In this document: positions 45,488-54,536 of the stretch, one piece after another
How positions within the stretch are numbered: position 1 is the first letter of the stretch
Layout: every line of letters starts with the position of its first letter
Origin: Sphingomonadales bacterium
GTDB lineage: Bacteria; Bacteroidota; Bacteroidia; Flavobacteriales_D; Crocinitomicaceae
Direction of reading: 5' to 3'
DNA: 64,000 nucleotides
NCBI GenBank assembly: GCA_016872115.1
Contig: VHBC01000006.1
Location: 62,001-126,000 of the forward strand
Translations under genes and position numbers: made by a program
The notes under the pieces: model-generated
Seen by the model: only the letters and a program-made list of their open reading frames with translations
Databases searched by the model: none
Told to the model about the DNA's origin: nothing

Positions 45488-47149
45488 ATGAAAAAATCCT
45501 TACTGCTTTTCGGTTTCTTCTGCCTGAATCAACTTGTTTTTGCACAAGGCAACCTCACAGGAAACATGGAGGCCGTTTTCCAATACCTCAATGAGGACAG
45601 CATCATCAACGCCAAGCAACCTGTTCAAAAAGGCCTAATGAATTCTTACATGAATGTTTTTTACACTCAAGGGAATTTTAAAGCAGGCCTGCGTTTTGAG
45701 TCTTATTTACCCCGCATTCAAGGCTATCCAAATCGTTTTGACGGCACCGGCATCGGGATGCGCTATGTAGGCTACCAAAATTCATTTGTGGATATAACAC
45801 TTGGTACGTTTTATGAGCAATTTGGAACAGGATTAGCCTTAAGAACTTACGAAGACCGTAATTTAGGTTACGATAATTTACTCGATGGAATGCGTGTTGT
45901 ATTGCGTCCTGGCAAAGGGTTTGTAATTAAAGGAGTATACGGTACGCAGCGGCTTTCTTTTCAGCAGGGCCAAATCGTACACGGTGCCGGCTTGGTTCGT
46001 GGAGTAGATGGTGAATTTCACCTCAACGAAGGTTTAAAATGGATGAAAGAAGCGAAACTCGATGTTGTTGCAGGCGCTTCATTTGTCAGCAAATTTCAGG
46101 CAGACGACAACCCCGATTGGGTACTTCCACAGAATGTAGGGGCCTATGGTGGACGACTCAAACTCACCTATGGGAATTTTTATGCAGACGCCGAATACAT
46201 TCTCAAAGAACAAGACCCTTCTTCCGATAACCAATACATTTATAATCATGGTCATGCGGCCATTTTCAATTTACGCTACACCCAAAAAGGGCTTGGCATT
46301 TTATTATCAGGGAAGTCTGTCGACAACATGAGCTTTCGCTCGGACCGCACAAAAGACCTTCAAGACCTGCTCATCAATTTTTTACCGTCGCTCAATAAAA
46401 CGCACACCTACAATTTGGTCGCAACTTTATATCCATACGCCACGCAACCAATGGGTGAGGTTGCTTATCAGGCAGATGTCCTTTACACTTTTAAAAAAGG
46501 ATCTCAATTAGGCGGAAAATATGGTACAACCGTCGGCTTAAATTATTCAACAACTTATCGCCCAGAGCAAACACTCAACGGAATTAACCTCGACGATTCT
46601 TCTAGAGTGGTTTATAACACCAAACCTTTCGATATGAGTGATAGTCTGTATTGGCAAGACATCAATTTTAATATCACTAAGAAATTGAATAAAAAATGGA
46701 GTGGTATTTTTAGTTATTACGATATTAAAATCAATAATGACGTCGTTAAAGTGAGTGACGCCAAAGGGATCATTCATACACGCATAGCTGTTTTAGAAGG
46801 CACCTATAAAATCAATCCGCACCATGCTTTGCGTTGGGAATTGCAAGGCATGTGGGTTCAGCGCAATGAACTTGGCATCAACGATAAAGGCAACTGGGCA
46901 ACAGCACTTGTTGAATATACCATTTCGCCAGGATGGTTTTTTTCTGCTATGAACCAATATAACTATGGCAATGACGACCTCAGCAAACGCGTCAATTACC
47001 CAATCATAACTTGTGGCTATATCAAAGATGCAACACGTCTTACTGTATCGTACGGACGTCAACGCGCTGGTTTGTTTTGCGTGGGGGGCGTTTGTCGACC
47101 TGTTCCAGCAAACAATGGCCTTATGATAAATTTAACGCACAGTTTTTAA
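45488..47149 (+). CDS. DUF6029 outer-membrane beta-barrel protein
   Basis: A 553-residue exported protein; signal peptide ends near VFAQ. The rest is alternating aromatic/polar beta-strand sequence such as RFESYLPRIQGYPNRFDGTGIG and DITLGTFYEQFGTGLALRTYEDR, a pattern I link to the DUF6029 family of Bacteroidota. The end NGLMINLTHSF with a terminal Phe fits BAM-dependent insertion. A CVGGVC motif lies in the last strand hairpin (RAGLFCVGGVCRPV), an unusual place for two cysteines. Function is unknown. Confidence 0.8.
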   Translation: MKKSLLLFGFFCLNQLVFAQGNLTGNMEAVFQYLNEDSIINAKQPVQKGLMNSYMNVFYTQGNFKAGLRFESYLPRIQGYPNRFDGTGIGMRYVGYQNSFVDITLGTFYEQFGTGLALRTYEDRNLGYDNLLDGMRVVLRPGKGFVIKGVYGTQRLSFQQGQIVHGAGLVRGVDGEFHLNEGLKWMKEAKLDVVAGASFVSKFQADDNPDWVLPQNVGAYGGRLKLTYGNFYADAEYILKEQDPSSDNQYIYNHGHAAIFNLRYTQKGLGILLSGKSVDNMSFRSDRTKDLQDLLINFLPSLNKTHTYNLVATLYPYATQPMGEVAYQADVLYTFKKGSQLGGKYGTTVGLNYSTTYRPEQTLNGINLDDSSRVVYNTKPFDMSDSLYWQDINFNITKKLNKKWSGIFSYYDIKINNDVVKVSDAKGIIHTRIAVLEGTYKINPHHALRWELQGMWVQRNELGINDKGNWATALVEYTISPGWFFSAMNQYNYGNDDLSKRVNYPIITCGYIKDATRLTVSYGRQRAGLFCVGGVCRPVPANNGLMINLTHSF

Positions 47150-47150
47150 G

Positions 47151-48089
47151 ATGAAAAAAGTAACGTTTATACTCGTTTTTGCAGCACTTTTAGGGCTCAC
47201 TTTCTTACCTTCTTGCGATCGCGTCACCAATCCGTATCCGCCTACAATTGCTTTGGAATTGGACACTACGCTTTATCCTGGAAATTGGGCAGATTATCTT
47301 GCCAATGAATGGCCGGTATTTATGTCAAATACCAATACAGATCGCAACATACTTATCGAAGATTTTACGGGGCATAAATGCAATTTTTGCCCAGCCGCTG
47401 CCGATCTTGCTCATCAATTACAACTTGCCAATCCAGGGAGAGTACACGTGGCTTCAATACATGCAGGTGTCGATGGCATCGGCGATTTTCAAAGTGTAGA
47501 CGCTGAATACACGTTAAATTTTACAAATCCAGACGGCTTGTATATCGGCACTTGGTTTGGCGCCAATGATGGTGGTTTTGTCGGGAACCCGCGCGGGCCA
47601 GTTAGCAGAGTAACAAACGGCGGCGTGATTTTTCAGAGCCCTGGTCTATGGTCCTCCATGACCAGCACACTACTCACCGAAAATAATTTGCGCGTCAATA
47701 TGCAATCTGCGCTTAATTACTATCCGTCAACTAAAGGAGCATTTTTACATGTCGAGGTTGAAAAACTAGACCAAACTTTAACCGATTTGGGAATTGTTGC
47801 TTATGTTTTAGAAGACTCATTAGTGGGGGATCAAACAATGTCTGATAACACACATAATCACAATTATGTGCACCGCGACATCCATCGTAAAAACTTAAAT
47901 AACATGCCCTTTGGCCGCCAGCTAACGGCTGCTGACCTGAATAATGGCAAGTATTATGTGAATTATAGTTTCGTGGTTCCTGATCAATTGGATGGCAATT
48001 ACAATGCAGCAAATATGCACGTACTGATTTATGTTTACGATATGGCCACCAAAGAAATTTATCAAGTTATCAAACAGTATATCGACTAA
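47151..48089 (+). CDS. Omp28-related lipoprotein
   Basis: A 312-residue lipoprotein, with signal ending LPSC (Cys22). The Omp28 signature is IEDFTGHKCNFCPAAADLAHQL, a thioredoxin-like fold with a C-x-x-C pair. The second half is beta-rich (FLHVEVEKLDQTLTDLG) and contains a His-rich stretch, DNTHNHNYVHRDIHR, that could bind metal. The family occurs at the Bacteroidota outer membrane. It is preceded by one base and followed by an overlapping rpoN start (TAATG). Confidence 0.85.
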   Translation: MKKVTFILVFAALLGLTFLPSCDRVTNPYPPTIALELDTTLYPGNWADYLANEWPVFMSNTNTDRNILIEDFTGHKCNFCPAAADLAHQLQLANPGRVHVASIHAGVDGIGDFQSVDAEYTLNFTNPDGLYIGTWFGANDGGFVGNPRGPVSRVTNGGVIFQSPGLWSSMTSTLLTENNLRVNMQSALNYYPSTKGAFLHVEVEKLDQTLTDLGIVAYVLEDSLVGDQTMSDNTHNHNYVHRDIHRKNLNNMPFGRQLTAADLNNGKYYVNYSFVVPDQLDGNYNAANMHVLIYVYDMATKEIYQVIKQYID

Positions 48090-49534
48090 TGGCCCTGCGT
48101 CAACAACTGATACAAAAGCTTGAGCAACGGCTCTCTCCTCAACAAATTCAACTCATGAAATTGTTGCAAGTGCCAACCATGGAACTCGATCAACGCATCA
48201 AACAAGAATTAGAAGAAAATCCGGCTTTAGAAGAAGGCCAAGAACTAGATGATGACGACTTCGATGCGCAAGACGACGACTATGATTCGGACAATGACGA
48301 TGAAGATTTTGACATCTCGGACTACCTCGACGACGATATCGCAGATTACAAAACGCAGGCAAATAACCAATCCAAAGACGATGAAGAACGCGTCATTCCG
48401 CTTTCAGGTGAACAGTCTTTTCAAGAGCGACTCACGGAACAGCTGCATTTGCTTTATCTAAATGAAAAACAATTTATTATAGCTGATCTGATTATCGGCA
48501 ATTTAGATGAATCAGGTTATTTAAACAGAGCGATAGATGCAATTGTAGACGACCTTGCTTTTTCCATGAATATTGAAGCGAGCGAACAAGAAGTAGCCGA
48601 AGTATTGACACTTGTTCAAGAGTTAGAGCCCGCGGGTGTGGGCGCCCGTAATTTACAAGAGTGTTTATTATTACAACTTAAAAGAAAGCAAGACGGCGAT
48701 ATCGTTCGTTTTACGGCACTAAAAATTGTAGAGCAGTTTTTCGAAGAGTTTACCAAAAAGCACTACGAGCGTATCGCCAAAAAACTAGAAATCGAAGACC
48801 AAGATCTAAAAGAAGCTATCGATGAAATTTTGCGTTGTAATCCAAAACCTGGTGGCTCTATGCGTGAGGCCGCCAAAAATCACCAGCAAATCATTCCAGA
48901 TTTCACACTTTTAGAGCACGAAGGTCGATTAGAATTAAGCTTGAATAGCAGAAATGCACCAGATTTAAAGGTCAATCGCGACTACGAAAATATGTTGCGC
49001 AGCTATGCTGAAGGCGCCAAAAGCTCTAAGGCGGATAAAGAAGCCTTTCAGTTTGTAAAGCAAAAATTAGATGGTGCAAAGTGGTTTATCGATGCCATCA
49101 AGCAAAGGCAACAAACGCTTTTACTCACAATGGGCGCCATTTTAGAATACCAAGAGGCTTATTTTCTCACTGGCGATGAAACCAAACTCAAGCCCATGAT
49201 TTTAAAAGATATTGCCGATATGATAGAGTTAGACATTTCTACGGTTTCTAGGGTAGCTAATTCAAAATATGTACAGACTAACTATGGCATTTTTTCATTG
49301 AAGTACTTTTTTTCGGAGTCTTTATCTACAGATAGCGGAGAGGAAGTCTCTACCAGGGAGGTTAAAAAAATACTTTCCGATGCCATAGCTGCCGAAGACA
49401 AACACAACCCGCTTACCGATGAAAAACTGATGGACTTACTCAAAGAAAAAGGTTATAACATTGCCCGAAGAACAGTAGCTAAATACCGAGAGCAACTCCA
49501 AATTCCGGTGGCCCGAATGCGCAAAGAATTATGA
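48089..49534 (+). CDS. rpoN: RNA polymerase sigma-54 factor
   Basis: A 481-residue alternative sigma factor needing AAA+ activators. Region I (about 1-50) has the Gln/Leu-rich QKLEQRLSPQQIQLMKLLQ. Region II (about 52-92) is a strikingly acidic stretch, mainly Asp, as known in this phylum. The core-binding region and helix-turn-helix follow, and the RpoN box is canonical: ARRTVAKYRE. Its place within a run of envelope genes, with overlaps on both sides, is notable. No enhancer-binding protein is encoded in the window, but a histidine kinase is at the right edge. Confidence 0.97.
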   Translation: MALRQQLIQKLEQRLSPQQIQLMKLLQVPTMELDQRIKQELEENPALEEGQELDDDDFDAQDDDYDSDNDDEDFDISDYLDDDIADYKTQANNQSKDDEERVIPLSGEQSFQERLTEQLHLLYLNEKQFIIADLIIGNLDESGYLNRAIDAIVDDLAFSMNIEASEQEVAEVLTLVQELEPAGVGARNLQECLLLQLKRKQDGDIVRFTALKIVEQFFEEFTKKHYERIAKKLEIEDQDLKEAIDEILRCNPKPGGSMREAAKNHQQIIPDFTLLEHEGRLELSLNSRNAPDLKVNRDYENMLRSYAEGAKSSKADKEAFQFVKQKLDGAKWFIDAIKQRQQTLLLTMGAILEYQEAYFLTGDETKLKPMILKDIADMIELDISTVSRVANSKYVQTNYGIFSLKYFFSESLSTDSGEEVSTREVKKILSDAIAAEDKHNPLTDEKLMDLLKEKGYNIARRTVAKYREQLQIPVARMRKEL

Positions 49535-50175
49535 AATACCTCGCACACTTTTTTTCATGGGTGTTTTTGCCCCTATTTATGCCAACTTACGGCATTTTAA
49601 TCAGTTTATTTGTACCAGCTTACAGTACTAATATGAACATGTCTAGTTTATATTTTGCACCAACCCCAAGTAAATGGGCGCTTTTTACCATTTTTTTCCT
49701 TTTTAGTGTGGTTGCACCAGGGTTATCGTTTATTTTGTTGCATCGATTCAAGGTGATCAGCACAATAGATATAGAAAGACAGCGCGAACGCAGTTTACCT
49801 TTATTGATCATGTTGGTTTATTCTTTGGTACTGTTTTTTCTACTTGTATACAAAGCAGGAGCCACTCAGCTTCCGCGTTACTATTATGCGCTACCACTCT
49901 CTGGCGTTGCCGTAACAAGTATATTTTTATTGATCAATCGCTGGATTAAAATTTCATTGCATGCTGCTGGCGCCGGAATATTATTGGGGTTTTTGGCAGT
50001 ATTTTCTCGGTCTCAAGATCAATTTAGCATTTGGTGGCTACTAAGCGCATTATTAGCCGCTGGTTTGACATTAGCCGCACGACTCTATTTAAATAAACAC
50101 ACCCCCCTCGAGGTATACACAGGGTTTATATTAGCGTTATTTTTCACCGCAGGGATTCACACCTATTTAGCTTAA
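49531..50175 (+). CDS. Polytopic membrane protein, degenerate PAP2-like
   Basis: A 214-residue membrane protein with about six helices. Two spots resemble PAP2 phosphatase motifs: SLHAAGAG in place of PSGH, and ARLYLNKHTPLEVYTGF in place of SR-x5-H-x3-D, with Glu where Asp should be. So it may be a PAP2-type lipid phosphatase relative that has changed or lost activity. I know similar proteins next to rpoN-region genes in the phylum, but have no name for them. Its start overlaps the rpoN stop (ATGA). Confidence 0.78.
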   Translation: MKYLAHFFSWVFLPLFMPTYGILISLFVPAYSTNMNMSSLYFAPTPSKWALFTIFFLFSVVAPGLSFILLHRFKVISTIDIERQRERSLPLLIMLVYSLVLFFLLVYKAGATQLPRYYYALPLSGVAVTSIFLLINRWIKISLHAAGAGILLGFLAVFSRSQDQFSIWWLLSALLAAGLTLAARLYLNKHTPLEVYTGFILALFFTAGIHTYLA

Positions 50176-50180
50176 CAACT

Positions 50181-50729
50181 ATGAAAATAATTCTCTTTAT
50201 CTCATTGATTGGACTCACACTTTTATCTTGTGCAGATTTTGATCGAGAAAAATTACTCCAACAAGTTGACAAGCAACAAAAGCATGTTCAAAAGCTTGAA
50301 TTGCAATTAGAAAAGTTTGTAATTAATGATGTAGCGACATTAAAGAATGATGCCCTGCAAACCGAATTGCGGATCAAACAAAATTTACACCTCGATACAA
50401 TTAACATGGAATTAGCTCGCCAACTTGAGGAATTCAAACTGATGCGCAAAAGTATCTCTCCACTGATGAAACAGTATTTAAAAGTAAAAAATGGCATCAA
50501 AGAAGAGGCGGCTGTGCTCAAAAACTTGAGTCGTGACATCAAAGAAGGTCGCGGAGAGCGTCAGCGTTACAACGAGTACATAGGCTTCGAAAAACAAAAA
50601 GTAAAGCAATTAAGCGCGCTGACCACCGATTTTATTCGAGCACGAGCCAAATTTATAGCTAATTATGACCGACTTTATCCACCAATCGAAGCATTTTCAT
50701 ATACCTTAATTCAAAAACGAAGAAAGTAA
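50181..50729 (+). CDS. Coiled-coil lipoprotein, hypothetical
   Basis: A 182-residue lipoprotein, with signal ending TLLSC (Cys17). The mature protein is almost entirely charged and helical, with heptad-like runs such as REKLLQQVDKQQKHVQKLELQLEKF and ELARQLEEFKLMRKSI, so it is predicted to form coiled coils in the periplasm. No known family is recognised. It lies 5 bases after the membrane protein and overlaps the TPR gene by one base, so it is probably part of the same unit. Confidence 0.78.
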   Translation: MKIILFISLIGLTLLSCADFDREKLLQQVDKQQKHVQKLELQLEKFVINDVATLKNDALQTELRIKQNLHLDTINMELARQLEEFKLMRKSISPLMKQYLKVKNGIKEEAAVLKNLSRDIKEGRGERQRYNEYIGFEKQKVKQLSALTTDFIRARAKFIANYDRLYPPIEAFSYTLIQKRRK

Positions 50730-52570
50730 TGTTTACTGCAAGAATTTTCATTTTCTTGTTTTCTTTTTTGTGCGTTTTTTCAGCAGCCGCACAAACCTCT
50801 ACTGATTTACAGCTTGCGCAGTACTACTACAACAATGCGGAGTTAGACAAAGCCTTGGGTTATTATGAAAAAGTTTATGCTTTGGATCAAAGCAAGCCAA
50901 TTTTTCTGCCTTATTTTGAGTGTTTGATAGCGCAAAAAGACTACAAAACCGCAGAAAAAGTATTACGCAAGCAAATAGCACTAAACAGGCAAGACTACGA
51001 AGTTCGCCTGATTGGTGCAGCATTTTATGAAGATCAAAACGAGCTCTCTAAGGCCACCAAGATTTACGATGAAATCATTGACGAACTACAACCCAATAAT
51101 CCAGGTCAAGCTATTTCGGTTTATCAAGCTTTTGTAGCGAAAGCAAAATTGCCGCAAGCGAAGCGGGCATTAGATATGGGTCAAAAATTGAGCCCAACCT
51201 ACCCATTCAATTTTCAATATGCAGATTACTATGCCTTAGTCGGTGATAAGCGCGCAATGCTTTTGGCCTATCTCGATTATCTCGGTCAGCAGCCATCAGT
51301 GTTAGAGCCTATTCAACAAGCAATTGGCGCCCGGATGGACCTCAATCAAGCCACTAGTCCGGATTTCATATTGGCAAAGGAAGTCATGCTCAGCCGTGTG
51401 CAACAAGCCAGCGCCCCGCTGGTGTATAATCAGGTGTTGATTTGGTTATATGTTCAGATCCGTGATTTTACCGGAGCGGCTACTCAAGTAATAGCTCTTG
51501 ATAAACGCATGAAGGGCGATGGCCGTGAAGTCATGGAACTTGGTCAAATTTGTATTGAAAATGCGGAATTCGGACAGGCGAACCGCTGCTTTCAGTATGT
51601 AATTGATTTAGGCCAAGAAAAACCGAATTTTTATGAGGCGCAATTGGCCTTATTGAACGGCAGATTTATCCAGGTCACGCAATTTAGAAAGTTCAATCAA
51701 GATGAAATCAATCAATGCATATTTGATTTTGAGGCAGCATTGGGTCGTTTGGGAAAAAGCCGTGTTACTTACCAATTGACCCTACAACTTGCTGAAATTC
51801 GTGCTTTTTATGCTAAACAGAGTCAGGTGGCACTTCAGGAACTCCAGGAATTATTGCGCATGCCCGGATTAACCGATATACAACGCGCTCAAGTAAAAAT
51901 GCTGAATGCAGATATTCAAGTACTTGACGGCGATATTTGGGAAGCCTCTTTGTTATATATGCAAATAGACAATGATTTCAAGTTCGAAACAATTGGCGCC
52001 GAGGCCAAATTCAAAAATGCCAAAATTTTTTATTACGATGGCGAATTTGAATTTGCACAATCCCAACTTGACGTACTCAAGGAAGGCACGTCGCGCTTCA
52101 TCTCAAATGACGCCATTCAGTTATCGGTATTTATTACTGATAACTACGGTTTGGATAGCAATTATCAAGTAATGAGTTGGTTTGCAACGGCTGACCGCAT
52201 GATCGCTCAACACAAATATGATTCGGCGTTTGTGCTTTTTGACAGTATTCAAACAGCATTCCCATATCACTCATTGGCAGATGACATCTTATTTAGAAAA
52301 GGCCAAGTAATGGAACAGCAAGGCTTGTGGGAGCAAGCAATAGGGTACTATGAAGACTTAGTTAAAGTACATGCTGCTGATATTTTAGCCGATGATGCGT
52401 TGTTTAGACTCGCTGAAATCAATGAACAAATTTTAAAGAATACGACAAATGCAGAAGCCTTGTATAAGCGTATTTTACTTGAATACAAAGCCAGCTTGTT
52501 TGGTGCAGAAGCTAGAAAGCGCATCCGCCTCATGAGAGGAGATGCGCTTTCGGAAAGTGAGGATATTTAG
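50729..52570 (+). CDS. Exported tetratricopeptide-repeat protein
   Basis: A 613-residue protein with a signal peptide ending near AAAQ, then TPR-like helical repeats throughout. Clear units include LAQYYYNNAELDKALGYYEKVY at the start and GLWEQAIGYYEDLVKVHAADILADDALFRLAEI near the end. The C-terminal block resembles YbgF/BamD-type repeats. Such proteins are scaffolds; here the partner could be the lipoprotein encoded just before it. It ends 6 bases from the convergent acyl-CoA dehydrogenase. Confidence 0.87.
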   Translation: MFTARIFIFLFSFLCVFSAAAQTSTDLQLAQYYYNNAELDKALGYYEKVYALDQSKPIFLPYFECLIAQKDYKTAEKVLRKQIALNRQDYEVRLIGAAFYEDQNELSKATKIYDEIIDELQPNNPGQAISVYQAFVAKAKLPQAKRALDMGQKLSPTYPFNFQYADYYALVGDKRAMLLAYLDYLGQQPSVLEPIQQAIGARMDLNQATSPDFILAKEVMLSRVQQASAPLVYNQVLIWLYVQIRDFTGAATQVIALDKRMKGDGREVMELGQICIENAEFGQANRCFQYVIDLGQEKPNFYEAQLALLNGRFIQVTQFRKFNQDEINQCIFDFEAALGRLGKSRVTYQLTLQLAEIRAFYAKQSQVALQELQELLRMPGLTDIQRAQVKMLNADIQVLDGDIWEASLLYMQIDNDFKFETIGAEAKFKNAKIFYYDGEFEFAQSQLDVLKEGTSRFISNDAIQLSVFITDNYGLDSNYQVMSWFATADRMIAQHKYDSAFVLFDSIQTAFPYHSLADDILFRKGQVMEQQGLWEQAIGYYEDLVKVHAADILADDALFRLAEINEQILKNTTNAEALYKRILLEYKASLFGAEARKRIRLMRGDALSESEDI

Positions 52571-52576
52571 TATTTC

Positions 52577-53773
52577 TTAAAGATTCGGCATTTCTCTCGT
52601 GAAAGCAGGGATTCCTGTGACATCCATACCGGTAATGAGTAAGTGGATATCGTGCGTGCCTTCGTAGGTAACCACAGACTCCAAATTGGCCATATGTCGC
52701 ATCATAGAGTATTCGCTTGTAATACCCATACCGCCATGAATTTGACGAGCTTCGCGGGCAATGTTCAAGGCGATTTCAACGTTGTTGCGTTTCGCCATTG
52801 ATATTTGTGCAGATGTTGCACGACCTTCGTTTCGCAATTGGCCTAAACGCAAAGTGAGCAACTGTGCTTTGGTGATTTCGGTAATCATTTCAGCTAGTTT
52901 TTTCTGAATCAATTGAAATGCACCAATAGGCACATTGAATTGAGTGCGTTCTTTGGAATAACGCAAGGCTTGATCATAACAGTCCATTGCTGCACCAAGC
53001 GCACCCCAAGCGATGCCAAAGCGAGCTGAATCTAGACAGCTGAGTGGCGCTCCTAATCCAGAACGACCGGGTAAGATATTTGATTTGGGTACTTTGACAT
53101 TGTCAAAAATGAGTTCGCCAGTTGCCGACGCACGCAAGGACAGTTTACCGTGCATTTCCGGAGTTGAAAAACCTTCCATGCCACGCTCAACAATTAATCC
53201 ATGAATGCGACCAGATTCATCTTTGGCCCAAACAACTGCAATAGCAGCAAAAGGCGCATTGGAGATCCACATTTTGGCTCCATTGAGGATAACGTGGTCA
53301 CCTGCGTCTTTGAAATTGGTGATCATGTCACCAGGGTTGGAACCATAATCCGGTTCTGTAAGACCGAAACAACCAATCATTTCGCCGGTGGCAAGTTTGG
53401 GCAAGAATTTTTGTTTTTGTTCTTGGGAACCATATTTCCAAATCGGATACATGACTAATGATGATTGAACGGAGGCAGTTGAACGCAAACCTGAATCACA
53501 GCGCTCGAGCTCTTGCATTATGAGGCCGTAGGAAATTTGGTCCAAGCCAGGACCGCCATATTCTGCTGGAATGTAGGGGCCAAAAGCGCCAATTTCTCCG
53601 AGGCCACTGAGGATATGCATTGGAAATGTAGCTTTCTCGTAGTGCTCATCAATAATTGGCGAGACTTCTTTTTTAACCCAAGCTCTTGCTGCATCACGCA
53701 CTAGCTTATGCTCTTCTGAGAGCAGGTCGTCCATGTTGTAGTAGTCGGGTTGTTGATACAAGTCTGTTTTCAT
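52577..53773 (-). CDS. gcdH: Acyl-CoA dehydrogenase, glutaryl-CoA type
   Basis: A 398-residue flavoprotein. I start at MKTDLYQQPDYY; a start seven codons upstream lies in the promoter box. The wording closely follows glutaryl-CoA dehydrogenase: ASVQSSLVMYPIWKYGS, CFGLTEPDYGSNPG, LSCLDSARFGIAWGALGA and the catalytic Glu in YEGTHDIH. GCDH acts in lysine and tryptophan breakdown by oxidising and decarboxylating glutaryl-CoA. kynU elsewhere in the window belongs to tryptophan breakdown too. Other short-chain substrates cannot be excluded. Confidence 0.88.
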   Translation of the reverse strand: MKTDLYQQPDYYNMDDLLSEEHKLVRDAARAWVKKEVSPIIDEHYEKATFPMHILSGLGEIGAFGPYIPAEYGGPGLDQISYGLIMQELERCDSGLRSTASVQSSLVMYPIWKYGSQEQKQKFLPKLATGEMIGCFGLTEPDYGSNPGDMITNFKDAGDHVILNGAKMWISNAPFAAIAVVWAKDESGRIHGLIVERGMEGFSTPEMHGKLSLRASATGELIFDNVKVPKSNILPGRSGLGAPLSCLDSARFGIAWGALGAAMDCYDQALRYSKERTQFNVPIGAFQLIQKKLAEMITEITKAQLLTLRLGQLRNEGRATSAQISMAKRNNVEIALNIAREARQIHGGMGITSEYSMMRHMANLESVVTYEGTHDIHLLITGMDVTGIPAFTREMPNL

Positions 53774-53791
53774 GATGGAATTTTTGTGTGA

Positions 53792-53799
53792 CAAAAGTA
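53792..53799 (-). promoter_or_regulatory. Candidate -7 box for the acyl-CoA dehydrogenase
   Basis: The minus strand reads TACTTTTG, an exact TAnnTTTG match 18 bases before the chosen ATG. It overlaps the alternative upstream start, which is therefore unlikely. No matching TTG found. Confidence 0.45.
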
Positions 53800-53837
53800 C
53801 GCAATTATCTGTGCAGCTGTAGCATGTAAAATTGAAT

Positions 53838-53845
53838 TATTTTTG
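53838..53845 (+). promoter_or_regulatory. Candidate -7 box for the DUF4271-hemD pair
   Basis: TATTTTTG is an exact TAnnTTTG match 17 bases before the ATG at 53863. A possible GTG start at 53845 falls within this box and is rejected. Confidence 0.45.
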
Positions 53846-53862
53846 TGCTATTGTTTTTATTT

Positions 53863-54522
53863 ATGCCAACATTTGAACTTGTAGAAAGAGCTTCTCAAAT
53901 GAATAGTTATTTGCTATTCGTATCATTACTTTCTTTGACATTTGTTGCTTATGCTCGAATTGGCACTCCTGACGCTATTAATTTATCATGGAAGCGTTTT
54001 TGGAAGATGAGTCGAACAGAATCTTTTGGTTTTGATGATGACAAAATTAGACCGGAAACGCAAACGTTTCTTCTCATTAATTTTTTTATTGCGTTTAGCC
54101 TTAGTGTTTATTTGTTTCTGCTCTCTTATTTTCCCAAGGAGCTAGCTGCAGTTCTTTCCTTGATTTGGGTTGCTATTTACATCACCTCTCAAATGCTCAA
54201 CTTTAGAATTGCCCTGATCATTACCGATCAATGGCACTTATCTACGCAATTAGCAGACATAAATAAGCAAATCTGGTCATTTTCTGGGCTTGTATACCTA
54301 AGCATTACATTCTTATGGCTTATATACGGTCAGGCTCATGTCGCATTGCGAAGCATCTTTTTGGCCGTACTGATTGCTGCTTATATTTGGCGACAGGTAA
54401 AGGCTTGGCGTGCTTGTCATCAAGCAAATTTGGAATGGTATTATTTAATTTTGTACCTTTGCGCTCTGGAAATCATGCCAGTGCTTTTTTTATGGCATTG
54501 GTTTTCGGGTGAATACAACTAA
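53863..54522 (+). CDS. DUF4271 membrane protein
   Basis: A 219-residue protein starting MPTFELVERASQMNSYL with about six helices and little else. The length, the F-W-K-M-S-R loop after helix 1 and its place directly upstream of hemD identify it as DUF4271, a Bacteroidota membrane family with this conserved neighbour. Function is unknown. Coupling to uroporphyrinogen-III synthase over much of the phylum suggests a link to tetrapyrrole metabolism, which is inference from gene order. Confidence 0.82.
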   Translation: MPTFELVERASQMNSYLLFVSLLSLTFVAYARIGTPDAINLSWKRFWKMSRTESFGFDDDKIRPETQTFLLINFFIAFSLSVYLFLLSYFPKELAAVLSLIWVAIYITSQMLNFRIALIITDQWHLSTQLADINKQIWSFSGLVYLSITFLWLIYGQAHVALRSIFLAVLIAAYIWRQVKAWRACHQANLEWYYLILYLCALEIMPVLFLWHWFSGEYN

Positions 54523-54536
54523 TTAAAACGACAACT

